Source: Winogradskya humida
Lineage (GTDB): Bacteria > Actinomycetota > Actinomycetes > Mycobacteriales > Micromonosporaceae
Assembly: GCF_016862215.1 (NCBI RefSeq)
Contig: NZ_BOMN01000001.1
Coordinates: forward strand, 186,001 to 250,000
DNA: 64,000 nt
Direction of reading: 5' to 3'
Made by a program: the position numbers and the translations under genes. The notes below the pieces were generated by a model. That model was not told the origin of the DNA and ran no database searches. It saw only the letters and a program-made list of their open reading frames with translations. Positions 16,273 through 24,349 of this stretch are shown here, piece by piece. Numbering within the stretch: the stretch's first letter is position 1; the number at the start of each line of letters is the position of its first letter.

Positions 16273-17879
16273 CCCGGGTCGCCGGTCACCGCGGTGCCGG
16301 TTGCCGGGCTCGCGGAGCGCCTCAAGGCAGCGGCCATCGCGTCGATGATCCGGTCAAGGATCTCGCGGGTCGTGGCGAAGTTCAGGCGGGCATGGTCCAG
16401 GCCCTCCGAGCCGAAGTCGAGGCCTGCGCTGAGTTCGACGCCCGCGTGGCGGCGGAACCAGTCCGCCGGCTGCTCGGGGAGGGCCGCGCCGGCGCAGTCG
16501 AGCCAGGCCAGATAGCCCGCTTCCGGCACATGCATGGTGACGCCCGGCAATTCCGCGTGTACGCGCGAAGCCAGGTGATCGCGTTGCGCACGCAGGTGGT
16601 CGTTGACGCCGCGCAGCCAGTCATCGCCGTGCGCCCAGGCCGCCAGGGTCGCCTCCACGCCGAGGACGTTGACGGCGCCGAACAGATCCGGGGGCTGCGC
16701 GTCCCAACGTGCACGGAGATCGTCGGGGCCGACGTGCGCGAGCGCTGTGCGCAGGCCGGCGAGGTTGAAGGCCTTCGTTGCGGAGGTCACGGTGACCGTA
16801 CGGGCTGCCGTCCGGGGGTGGAGAGCGGCGAACGGGATGTGCTCGCTGTAGGACAGCTCGGCGTGGATCTCGTCGCTGATGACGAGGAGGTCATGGCGCT
16901 CGGCGCGGTCCGCGATGTGCTCCAGCTCGGCACGGGAGTAGACATGGCCGGTCGGGTTGTGCGGGTTGACCAGGAGCAGGACCTTCGCGTCGCTCAGATC
17001 GCCGGAGGCCGCACTTATCAGGCGCCGGTTCATCGACTCGATCGTCGCCAGGAACGGCGGGTAGGACGGGGTGAAGACCGCCACGCCGTCACCGGGGCCG
17101 GTGGTCAGGGTCAGGACGATCTGCAGGGCCTGGATCAGATCCGTGATCGGGCGTACGAGCTCCGGAGCCGGCCGCCACCCGTAACGCCGGCTCATCCGCT
17201 CGGCGAACGGGGCCGCGAGGGGATACTGCGGCCAGTCGGGGTAACCGAGGTCGCCGCGGGCGACGGTGGCGTGGATCGCGTCGCGCACCGGCCGCGCCAC
17301 GGGGAAATCCATGTCGGCCACCCAGGCGGGCAGGAGGTCCGGGCCGGGCCGATGCCATTTCACGCCACGCTTCGCCCGTAGCCATTCCACTGTCACCGAG
17401 GCCGGTTCGGCCGCGACGTCCTGCGCCGCCGCCTCTTGCAGCGTGTCGCGGAGGATTTCCATCTGGCCGTGGTGCTGGGCCATTTCCTCGTAGAGGTGGA
17501 GCAGCGCCTCGCCCTGGTTCATGGTGCGGTCGGGGCCGAGCGCCGCGGGGTCGGGGTCGTGGCGCAGCGGCTCGTCCCAACGGGCGGCGGCCACATCGGC
17601 GCGCAGCTGCATGAGGGCCTCCTCAGCTCGATCGCACAGCACCGCGACAGGGCCGGCGGCATCGAACTCGGCAAGGCGGTCGCGCTCGACCGGACGACCG
17701 GCGACGAGGTGACCACCCCAGTAGGACATCACGCCGAGGCAATGGGTGAGCACTGCGAAAGGAGTATTCGCGCCGGGGAGTTCGGGGCGGCGGTTGGCGC
17801 CCTCGTCGCCGAGCGCGCTGACGATGGCGCTCATGCCCCGAACGGCGCGCTCAACGAAATATAGGTAACCGGTCTGCAT
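16248..17879 (-). CDS. Fusion: DinB/DUF664 thiol-transferase-like domain + MalY/PatB-like C-S lyase
   Basis: 543 residues in one uninterrupted frame. Residues 1-148 are a DinB/DUF664 four-helix domain (LTHCLGVMSYWGGHLVAGRP, EEMAQHHGQMEILRD) with candidate metal ligands H46 and H136/H137; in actinomycetes this fold includes mycothiol S-transferases. Residues 165-530 are a fold-type I PLP enzyme of the MalY/PatB group: KW...LPAWVADMDF (184-192), NPHNPTG (305-311), DEIH (336-339) and Schiff-base Lys K369 in TSATKAFNLAGLR. MalY/PatB enzymes cleave C-S bonds of cystathionine or cysteine S-conjugates; some relatives are aminotransferases. In lincomycin biosynthesis separate proteins of these two families (LmbV, LmbF) act on mycothiol conjugates. 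A thiol-conjugate role is therefore inferred. The ATG lies inside a palindromic repeat shared with the divergent CGNR gene. Confidence 0.88.
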   Translation of the reverse strand: MQTGYLYFVERAVRGMSAIVSALGDEGANRRPELPGANTPFAVLTHCLGVMSYWGGHLVAGRPVERDRLAEFDAAGPVAVLCDRAEEALMQLRADVAAARWDEPLRHDPDPAALGPDRTMNQGEALLHLYEEMAQHHGQMEILRDTLQEAAAQDVAAEPASVTVEWLRAKRGVKWHRPGPDLLPAWVADMDFPVARPVRDAIHATVARGDLGYPDWPQYPLAAPFAERMSRRYGWRPAPELVRPITDLIQALQIVLTLTTGPGDGVAVFTPSYPPFLATIESMNRRLISAASGDLSDAKVLLLVNPHNPTGHVYSRAELEHIADRAERHDLLVISDEIHAELSYSEHIPFAALHPRTAARTVTVTSATKAFNLAGLRTALAHVGPDDLRARWDAQPPDLFGAVNVLGVEATLAAWAHGDDWLRGVNDHLRAQRDHLASRVHAELPGVTMHVPEAGYLAWLDCAGAALPEQPADWFRRHAGVELSAGLDFGSEGLDHARLNFATTREILDRIIDAMAAALRRSASPATGTAVTGDPGYSEFTRL

Positions 17880-17923
17880 GGTTACACCTTGCAGGCAGAC
17901 TCGTAACCGGTCAAGATGGTTAC
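17865..17923. promoter_or_regulatory. Mirror-image leaderless promoters with twin operators
   Basis: Two near-identical 21-bp elements (17865-17885 and 17903-17923), each with arms GTAACC and GGTTAC. The first contains the ATG of the fusion gene; the second abuts the GTG of the CGNR gene. On the plus strand TTGCAG (17889-17894), 17 bp, CAAGAT (17912-17917), 6 bp, GTG. On the minus strand TTGACC (17914-17909), 17 bp, CAAGGT (17891-17886), 6 bp, ATG. Each -10 overlaps the -35 of the other promoter. The spacing predicts leaderless transcripts for both genes and mutually exclusive polymerase binding. Confidence 0.75.
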
Positions 17924-18469
17924 GTGAGCTTCGTCTTCGTCAGCGGCCGCCCGAGCCTCGACTACGCCGGCACCCTCAAATGGCGGCGCCGGGACCAGGG
18001 CGAGGAGCAGCTCCACTCCCCCGCGGACCTCGCTTCATGGGCTTCCTTGGCATCGCTCGGTGACCTGACTGACGGGCCGGTTGATTTTGCTGCTGCGATA
18101 TCCGCCAGGGAAGCGATCTATCGGGTGATTCGGTCCCGGCTTGACGGCGCTGCACCCGCGGTCACCGACGTGGGGCTGATCAACGCGCTGGCCCGGGGGC
18201 CGCGGCTCACGCCGACGCTGCTGGCCGATGGCCACCTGACCCGGACCGGCACCACCGAGGAGCTGCTGGCCACCCTCGCGGCCGACCTGCTCGACCTGCT
18301 CTCGTCCGACGAGATCAACCGGGTGAAAGGCTGCGCCAACAACGACTGCACCCGGCTCTACGTCGACGCCTCACGCCTCGGCAACCGCCAGTGGTGCGGC
18401 ATGGCCGAATGCGGCAACCGAGCCAAGGTCTCCGCCTTCCGCGCCCGCCGCCGCACATCCGCAAACTGA
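17924..18469 (+). CDS. CGNR zinc-finger (ABATE domain) regulator
   Basis: 181 residues from GTG 17924. An N-terminal ABATE-type domain (about 1-130, starting SFVFVSGRPSLDYAGTL) is followed by a C-terminal CGNR zinc finger: CANNDC, then CGMAECGNR, with four Cys spaced as expected and a basic tail FRARRRTSAN. Such proteins are putative stress-linked transcription regulators. It shares a compact mirror-image promoter with the DinB-C-S lyase fusion gene and probably represses or activates both. No ribosome-binding site precedes the GTG, consistent with leaderless translation. A 20-bp tandem repeat begins at its stop codon. Confidence 0.9.
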   Translation: MSFVFVSGRPSLDYAGTLKWRRRDQGEEQLHSPADLASWASLASLGDLTDGPVDFAAAISAREAIYRVIRSRLDGAAPAVTDVGLINALARGPRLTPTLLADGHLTRTGTTEELLATLAADLLDLLSSDEINRVKGCANNDCTRLYVDASRLGNRQWCGMAECGNRAKVSAFRARRRTSAN

Positions 18470-18542
18470 GCCGCGCCACCGCACGCTGAGCCGCGCCACC
18501 GCACGCTGAGCCGCGCCACCGCACGCTGAGCCGCGCCACCGC
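18466..18542 (+). repeat. 20-bp tandem repeat after the CGNR gene
   Basis: Three perfect copies of GCACGCTGAGCCGCGCCACC (18481-18540) plus a 15-bp partial copy that includes the stop codon of the CGNR gene. Each unit carries another TGA in the gene's neighbourhood. No coding role is apparent. Confidence 0.95.
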
Positions 18543-18936
18543 GGGACAAATAGTGCCCTCGCAATAAAGTCGACCTGACTGCAGAGCATGATCCGGTCGC
18601 GATCAATGCTGCGCGTTGCCTAAAGCAGCGTGTGCAGCGCCGAAAATCTCTCCCGGCGGCGGGCGGCGACACCGATCGGCATTGCCGCCCGGAAAGCTCA
18701 TCGCGCTTACGCCACCGGGCGACGGGCAGCGATCGGCGTCACACGCAGGCCTTGTTGCCCCTGCGACGCTGACATATCCATAATAGTTTTGGTTATTTCA
18801 GCGGTGGGCATGACGGCCGGGGCACGACAGCACGGGGCACGACAGCACGGCATGTCAGCGTCGGCGCACACCGACTGCTCGCCATCGCGGCGACGCGGGC
18901 GGGCTCGGCGACCAGGGACAACGAGAGAGACGCACA
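18543..18936. other. Intergenic region without a gene
   Basis: No credible gene. It holds a small direct repeat (CACGACAGCACGG twice, about 18826-18852) and an AT-richer patch near 18772-18796. TTGTTG (18752-18757), 17 bp, TATCCA (18775-18780) is a weak promoter candidate for the next gene. Confidence 0.5.
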
Positions 18937-19413
18937 ATGCCGGAGAAGTTGACGAAGTCCGACCTCAGTGAGGCCTACGCCGAGTTCAGCGACTGGTTCA
19001 CCGAGCAGTACATGCCGGCGTTCATCAGCGCGGTCGGGGGCGCCACCGACCCGGCGTTCATCTCCGGCTACTGGGGATCGCCGCTCTGGGTGGGTAATGA
19101 CCTCGGACCGATCACGCTGGCGGAGACCGATGAGGACGTCGTCCGCGCGTTCGTCGCCATGACCGCCCGGCTGCACGCCGCCGGTTATGCGGACAGCGTC
19201 GTGCTGGACCGCCGGACCGTGGTTTTCAACAAGGACGGCGCCGCCATCGACTCGCTCTGGTCCCGCCGCCGGGGTGACGGCTCAGAGATCGAGCGGGTTG
19301 CCGTGCACTTCGTCGTGGCACGCCGCGCCGACGGGATTCGCGTGGTCACCTTCGAGACCCACGCCACGGACGCCGGAACGCTCGACGAGGTCTGGCCTGT
19401 CATCAAAAGCTGA
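18937..19413 (+). CDS. NTF2-like protein (DUF6841-like)
   Basis: 158 residues from ATG 18937; a GAGAGA sequence about 9 nt upstream can serve as ribosome-binding site. Predicted N-terminal helices (SDLSEAYAEFSDWFTEQYMPAFI) followed by a strand-rich half (VVLDRRTVVFNKDGAAIDSLW, VAVHFVVARRADGIRVVTFE) match the NTF2-like fold. No catalytic residues can be assigned. It stands alone between two repeat-rich gaps. Confidence 0.75.
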   Translation: MPEKLTKSDLSEAYAEFSDWFTEQYMPAFISAVGGATDPAFISGYWGSPLWVGNDLGPITLAETDEDVVRAFVAMTARLHAAGYADSVVLDRRTVVFNKDGAAIDSLWSRRRGDGSEIERVAVHFVVARRADGIRVVTFETHATDAGTLDEVWPVIKS

Positions 19414-19583
19414 TCACGTGAGCGGGTCGAGGCCACGCCGGCCCCGTGCCCACGGCGCTCACATGTCACCCGTTGTGAAGGAAGACAGCTGGGACGGCTC
19501 CGTCATGCTCCTGGAATTCCCGGGCAGGACAGCGGTGGACGGCTGGTACGAACGTGGCATGACTCGCGATCATCGCGCCGTGC

Positions 19584-19661
19584 ATCCCCGCAGAACCCGC
19601 CACAACCCGCCCGCAATCCCATCCCCGCAGAACCCGCCACAACCCGTCCGCAATCCCATCC
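19584..19661 (+). repeat. 37-bp tandem repeat in a gene gap
   Basis: Two copies of a 37-bp unit (19584-19620 and 19621-19657) differing at one base, plus four bases of a third. The unit contains CCGCAGAACCCGCCACAACC. The rest of the 19414-19714 gap shows nothing recognisable. Confidence 0.9.
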
Positions 19662-19714
19662 GAGGCGTACCAGCGCATCCTGCCGCCGCGTGCCGGGATC
19701 GCGGCGGCGCGTAG

Positions 19715-20545
19715 CTACGGTGTGTCGTCGGAGGCCCAGACGTCCAGGTTGAACTGGTGGAGCAGGTGCGGCGCGAACAGACCGGCGACTGACACGAACG
19801 AGATCACCGTGAAGACCGTACGCAGCACCACGGTCTCCGTCTTTCCGCCGACCACGACGGCGATGCTGTTCGGGATGCCGATCATGCGCCACATGCGGCG
19901 GTTGATCGGGATGGGCCAGAGGATGGGTACGCCCGCCCTGGTGATCATGTCGCCTAGCAGGTGGACCACGCAGCCGACCGCGACCGAGAAGCCGAGCATC
20001 GGGTAGCCCCGGTCACCGGGCAGGTTGGCCGCCGTGAACCAGGCGATCGCGGCGGACGACAACGTGATGATCACCCAGCCGGCGCGCTCGGCCCACTCGT
20101 CGAACAGGCCGCGCAGCGCGAGACCGGCCATGAAGAAGATGATCCCGACGACCGCCCATTTACCGTACGCGGTGGCGAGGCTGGTCGTGCCCCACCCGAT
20201 CAGTGCGGCGAACGGGAGCGTGTGCGTGAACGTGCGGTGGCCGTTGTTGCGGCGTGGGTCCTTGCTCAGTTTCGTGGCGGTGTAGACGCCGAGGGATATC
20301 TTCTCGACCACCTCCGCTACGAAGAGTGAGAACACGCCGAACGTGCGGGCCACCGTTGCGCCGCCCTGGTTGCGGGTGACCTTTCCGGACAGGTCGAGGT
20401 CGGGCAGCAATGCCCCGCCCGCGCACATGATCGTGCCGATGGCGATGGCGAGCGGGCTCTGCTCGTACCCGGCGAAGGCATCCAGGGCCCAGCTTCCCGC
20501 GAGCCAGACTGCCGCGCCTGACAGTGCGTGCGACGGACCCATCAT
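19715..20545 (-). CDS. Membrane-bound metal-dependent hydrolase, YdjM family
   Basis: 276 residues from ATG 20545 (a second ATG follows at 20542; GGGAGGGG lies upstream). Multi-pass membrane protein with the family's conserved metal-site motifs on the membrane face: GPSHALSG near the N-terminus, LLPDLDLSGK, HRTFTHTL, and GCVVHLLGDMITRAGV. The homologous E. coli YdjM is LexA-regulated; no SOS box was recognised here. The family is predicted to hydrolyse an unknown lipid or cell-wall-linked substrate. Confidence 0.9.
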   Translation of the reverse strand: MMGPSHALSGAAVWLAGSWALDAFAGYEQSPLAIAIGTIMCAGGALLPDLDLSGKVTRNQGGATVARTFGVFSLFVAEVVEKISLGVYTATKLSKDPRRNNGHRTFTHTLPFAALIGWGTTSLATAYGKWAVVGIIFFMAGLALRGLFDEWAERAGWVIITLSSAAIAWFTAANLPGDRGYPMLGFSVAVGCVVHLLGDMITRAGVPILWPIPINRRMWRMIGIPNSIAVVVGGKTETVVLRTVFTVISFVSVAGLFAPHLLHQFNLDVWASDDTP

Positions 20546-20638
20546 TGTTGTTGCCCACCCCTCCCGATAGGGGCACCACTGTCGCATCGGGGTACAAGGT
20601 GGGCAACGACCGCCGCGTCTACTTCGGAATGATCAACG

Positions 20639-21103
20639 TCACTTCCAGCCGGGCGAGTTCCACGGAGCAACGTGACCATAGTGGTGGAAATTGCGCCGCA
20701 TCTCGCCGTACTTCGCGTGCCGGATCAGGCCCATGAACAGGAACGCGAGCGGGAAGATCGGCCAGAAGAACGTCGCACCGCTCGCGAACCACAGACCGGT
20801 CAGCAACAGTGCGGCAAACATCACGAAACCCGTGTGCCGGCGGAGGTCCCGGCGTGTCGCGGCGCGCGCCTGCGGGGTCTCGGTCAGTGCCTGCCGGCCG
20901 CCGTTCGGGAGGTCGGCGGTGAGCGGGGCGAGCTCGTCGCGGAACTTGGCGGCGTACACACCGCTCAGACGTTCTTCGCCCTCTTCCAGGGTGAGGCGCC
21001 CCTCGGTCATCGCGGACCGCAGGATGGTCGCGATCTGCTCACGCTCGGTGTCGGAGGTCCGGAGCCGGTTCGGCCCGGACCAGGTGGAAACGTTCGGCTG
21101 CAT
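20639..21103 (-). CDS. DUF1707 and two-TM-helix membrane protein
   Basis: 154 residues from ATG 21103, chosen because AGGAGG lies 7 nt upstream. The N-terminal DUF1707 (RTSDTEREQIATILRSAM, then GRLTLEEGEERL) is a small SHOCT-like actinobacterial domain. Two close hydrophobic segments follow (GFVMFAALLLTGLWFASG and FFWPIFPLAFLFMGLI) typical of the 2TM domain. Function unknown; such proteins often sit near two-component systems, and here one is divergent 225 bp away. Confidence 0.9.
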   Translation of the reverse strand: MQPNVSTWSGPNRLRTSDTEREQIATILRSAMTEGRLTLEEGEERLSGVYAAKFRDELAPLTADLPNGGRQALTETPQARAATRRDLRRHTGFVMFAALLLTGLWFASGATFFWPIFPLAFLFMGLIRHAKYGEMRRNFHHYGHVAPWNSPGWK

Positions 21104-21328
21104 GACGACCTCCTGGACGTGGCGGCTTGCCACTCAAGCTTCCCGGGCGGGTCACCGCGGGGCATCGGTCCGGAGGAGCATCTCGGTACGCGACCAGCGG
21201 CGCAGCTGTCCGATAATGCGTACGCCGCAGGGAGTACGCCGGGCAGGGGCACTACTCCGTAAGTGTTATCCACAGGCCCGACTTGGTGTTGATGCGGCCC
21301 CTCCCCGGGTTGCCGTAGCGTCGTTCAC

Positions 21329-22912
21329 GTGCGACACCAGGCGCCCTTCCCGAGCGGCTCACCCTTCCCGAGCGGCCCGTCCTTCTCGACCGGACGGTTC
21401 GCCGAGCGGCGTGCGCGTTATGAGCGCGGGCGGGGAAACCATGCCATCCCCGGTGTGATCACCGCGCTGTGCTTCCACGTGTTCGGCAACTGGTCGCACG
21501 CCAGCTCTGCCGGGGTGATCGCGTGCGCGCTGCTGCTGATCGGCCCGCTCGCGCTCGGATGGCGGACCAAGTCTCCCCTGCTCGTGCTGGCCGTGACCGC
21601 TGCCTCGACCATCGGTTACGCGACCCTCGCCGCACCGACCTGGACATTCGCGGTGGCCGCCACGATGGCGTTGTTCTCCGCGGTCAAGGCCGGTCGCAGC
21701 CGGGCCGCCCTGCCCATCACGGCTGCCGCCTACGTTGCCTATCTGACGGTCACCACGTTCCTCGCCGACCAGCTCGGCGTCGCCGCCACCGCCCGCCCCA
21801 CCCTGCGCGACGCCGTCCTCACCGCCCTCGGCCTGGCGCTGACCATGTTCATCGGCGGCGCCGCCCGCGCCCGCGCCGCCTACCTCGCCGAGCTGACCAA
21901 GGTCAACGCCGAACGCGCCCGCGCCCAGGAGGAACAGGAAAAACGCCAGACCGCCGACGAACGCCTGCGCATAGCCCGCGAGCTGCACGACGTCCTCGGC
22001 CACCACCTGTCCCTCATCAACGTCCAGGCCGGCGTCGGCCTCCACCTCATGGACAGCCGCCCCGAACAGGCCCGCGAAGCCCTCACCGCCATCAAGACCG
22101 CCAGCTCCGAAGCCCTCCGCGAGGTCCGCGCCGTCCTCGACGCCCTCCGCCCCGAACAGGAAGCCGCCCCCCGCCAGCCCGCCCTGGGCCTCGACCGCCT
22201 CGCCGACCTCACCGCCGACGCCGCCCTCCCCATAACCACCACGACAACAGGCACCCCGCGCCCACTGCCCGCCGAGGTCGACCGAGCCGCCTACCGCATC
22301 GTCCAGGAAGCCCTGACCAACGTCCGCCGCCACGCCCAAGCCGCCAAGACCGAGGTCTCCATCACCTACACCCCCACCGCCCTCCACCTCCACATCACCA
22401 ACGCCGGCACCCCCACAGCCGCTCCCCCCACCACCAGCACCGGCCTCCCGGGCACCGGCATCGCCGGCATGCGAGCCCGCGCAGAAACCCTCGGCGGCAC
22501 CCTCACCGCCGAACCACTCCCCGAAGGCGGCTTCCAGGTCCACGCAATCCTCCCCACCTCCCCCGGCCCCACCTCCCCCGGCCCGGTCTCCTCCCCCACT
22601 CCGCCATCCCCGGCCACACCGCGATTCCCCGACAACACACGTCCCCCTGCCGCCCCGCCCCAACCCGCTGCCACACCCTCACCGGCCACCGCGCCCAACG
22701 CCGCCACACCCCCGCCCATGGCCGCCGCACGCACACCCGCAACACCCACGCCCAAAACGCCCATGGGCGCCGCACGCACACCCGCAACACCCACACCCGC
22801 AACACCCACGCCCACGACGACGCCCACCGCGCCAACGACAGCCGAAGCACCCGCTGACGCCGCATTCTCTTCCGCGAAGAAAGCGGCCGACCCCCTCGAG
22901 GAATCCGCGTGA
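21329..22912 (+). CDS. Sensor histidine kinase with Pro/Thr-rich tail
   Basis: 527 residues from GTG 21329. About five to six membrane helices (residues 40-180), a short coiled coil (185-208), a HisKA_3 dimerisation domain with H220 in ARELHDVLGHHLS, then a HATPase domain (about 312-408; VQEALTNVRRHA N-box, GTGIAGMRARAE G-box). The 118 C-terminal residues (410-527) are almost entirely Pro, Thr and Ala with repeats of AARTPATPTP, not part of any known domain. It overlaps the response regulator gene by 4 bp. Two 15-bp copies of CCCTTCCCGAGCGGC encode PFPSGS near the N-terminus. Confidence 0.92.
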   Translation: MRHQAPFPSGSPFPSGPSFSTGRFAERRARYERGRGNHAIPGVITALCFHVFGNWSHASSAGVIACALLLIGPLALGWRTKSPLLVLAVTAASTIGYATLAAPTWTFAVAATMALFSAVKAGRSRAALPITAAAYVAYLTVTTFLADQLGVAATARPTLRDAVLTALGLALTMFIGGAARARAAYLAELTKVNAERARAQEEQEKRQTADERLRIARELHDVLGHHLSLINVQAGVGLHLMDSRPEQAREALTAIKTASSEALREVRAVLDALRPEQEAAPRQPALGLDRLADLTADAALPITTTTTGTPRPLPAEVDRAAYRIVQEALTNVRRHAQAAKTEVSITYTPTALHLHITNAGTPTAAPPTTSTGLPGTGIAGMRARAETLGGTLTAEPLPEGGFQVHAILPTSPGPTSPGPVSSPTPPSPATPRFPDNTRPPAAPPQPAATPSPATAPNAATPPPMAAARTPATPTPKTPMGAARTPATPTPATPTPTTTPTAPTTAEAPADAAFSSAKKAADPLEESA

Positions 22913-23589
22913 TCAAGGTTTTGCTCGCCGACGACCAGGCACTGGTCCGGGCCGGCTTCCGCGCCCTCATCGACGCCGAACCGGACCTCGAGGTGGTCGG
23001 CGAGGCGGGCGACGGCCTGGAAGCGGTCCGGCTCGCCGCCCTGACCCACCCCGACGTCGTCCTGATGGACATCCGCATGCCCGGCGTCGACGGCCTCGAA
23101 GCCACCCGCCGCATCGCCGCCGACCCCACCCTGGCGGGCATCCGGGTGGTCATCCTGACCACGTTCGAACTCGACGAGTACGTTTTCGAGGCCCTGCGCA
23201 CCGGCGCATCGGGCTTCCTCGTCAAGGACACCGAACCGGTCGACCTCCTACGCGGCATCCGAGCGGTGGCAGCCGGCGACGCCCTGCTCTCCCCGAGCGT
23301 GACGCGCCGCGTGATCGGCGAGTTCGCCACCCCCGGAGGCCGCGCCGCCCAACCCCCACAGGAACCCGACCCCCGCCTCGACCAACTAACCGAACGCGAA
23401 CGCGAAGTCATGGTCCTCGTCGGCGAAGGCCTCTCCAACGACGAAATCGCCACCCGCCTCCTCATCAGCCCCGCCACCGCCAAAACCCACGTCAGCCGCA
23501 CCATGCTCAAACTCGCGGCCCGCGACCGAGCCCAACTCGTCGTCCTCGCCTACGAGGCCGGCCTCATCAGACCCGGCTGGCTCGCCTGA
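22909..23589 (+). CDS. NarL/LuxR-type response regulator
   Basis: 226 residues from GTG 22909 (GTGA overlap with the kinase stop). The receiver domain has acidic D8/D9, phosphorylated D54 in VLMDIRMPG, and K in FLVKDTEP. The C-terminal LuxR HTH spans about 158-220 (LTEREREVMVLVGEGLSNDEIA). It forms a two-component pair with the upstream kinase. Signal and targets unknown. Confidence 0.95.
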   Translation: MIKVLLADDQALVRAGFRALIDAEPDLEVVGEAGDGLEAVRLAALTHPDVVLMDIRMPGVDGLEATRRIAADPTLAGIRVVILTTFELDEYVFEALRTGASGFLVKDTEPVDLLRGIRAVAAGDALLSPSVTRRVIGEFATPGGRAAQPPQEPDPRLDQLTEREREVMVLVGEGLSNDEIATRLLISPATAKTHVSRTMLKLAARDRAQLVVLAYEAGLIRPGWLA

Positions 23590-23717
23590 CCCCGCCCTGC
23601 TCACGCGCATGAAGGTGGGGGTCACCGCGGCGTCGGCGTCCAGGCCGCAGGACCAGGCCGCAGGACCAGGCCGCACATCGGGGCGTTGTCGAGGGTGCGA
23701 CAGAGCCAGAGCACGCC

Positions 23718-23891
23718 ATGGGCGGCACGATCGGGGTGGACAGCGAACCGGGTCAGGGCTCCACGTTCTGGTGGTCGATCCCGTTCGAACCGGCGACCAG
23801 TGATGTCGTCGCGGCCGCACCGGACAACGCGAGGCCAGCGCATTCGGCGGCGCTCGGCCTGCCACGGGCGGGTCTCCCCAGCCTCGGCTGA
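23718..23891 (+). pseudogene. Remnant of a histidine kinase ATPase domain
   Basis: A 57-residue frame reads [27 protein letters not shown] sequence (the G2 box and last strand of a HATPase domain), then a stop at 23889-23891. Nothing upstream in frame encodes the rest of a kinase. It is probably a leftover of a hybrid kinase gene lost from this locus, just before the minisatellite. Confidence 0.7.
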
Positions 23892-23975
23892 GCCACCCCG
23901 AACCTCGCACCTACCCGCAGGCCAGCCTGGCCACGGGGTTGGACGCACAACGCCGTCGGTGGGATCACCCACTCG

Positions 23976-24268
23976 GCCGAGCCATGCCTTGACGAAATCA
24001 CGCAGTCAGCTGAGACACGCCCCCGGCGAGATCACGCAATCAGCCGAGCCACGCCCCCAGCCAAGCCACGCGGTCAGCCAAGCCAGGCCCTCGGCCGAGC
24101 CACGCCCCCCGGCCAAGCCACGCAGTCAGCCAAGCCACGCGGTCAGCCAAGCAACGCGGTCAGCCAAGCCAGGCCCTCGGCCAAGCCACGCAGTCAGCCG
24201 AGCCACGCCCCCGGCCAAGCCACGCGGTCAGCCAAGCCACGCCCTCGGCCAAGCCACGCGCCCTCGGT
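23976..24268. repeat. 17-bp minisatellite, about 17 copies
   Basis: Degenerate tandem array with a 17-bp unit, typically GCCAAGCCACGCGGTCA. Two unit types alternate, ending GGTCA/AGTCA or CCTCG/CCCCG. Some units have a 16- or 18-bp length. No spacers, so it is not CRISPR. The array sits between a kinase remnant and a hypothetical gene and is the main content of the 23590-24349 gap. Confidence 0.95.
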
Positions 24269-24349
24269 CGGGTCGGTTGGCGGTCGGCCCGCAGATCAAC
24301 CTCACGTCCCATCGCGGAGCGCAAATGTCAGCCGGCGGGGGTGGGCGGG

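Noticed and set aside
23976..24268. Possible CRISPR array
   Set aside because: Units are 17 bp and directly tandem without unique spacers, and no cas genes are nearby.
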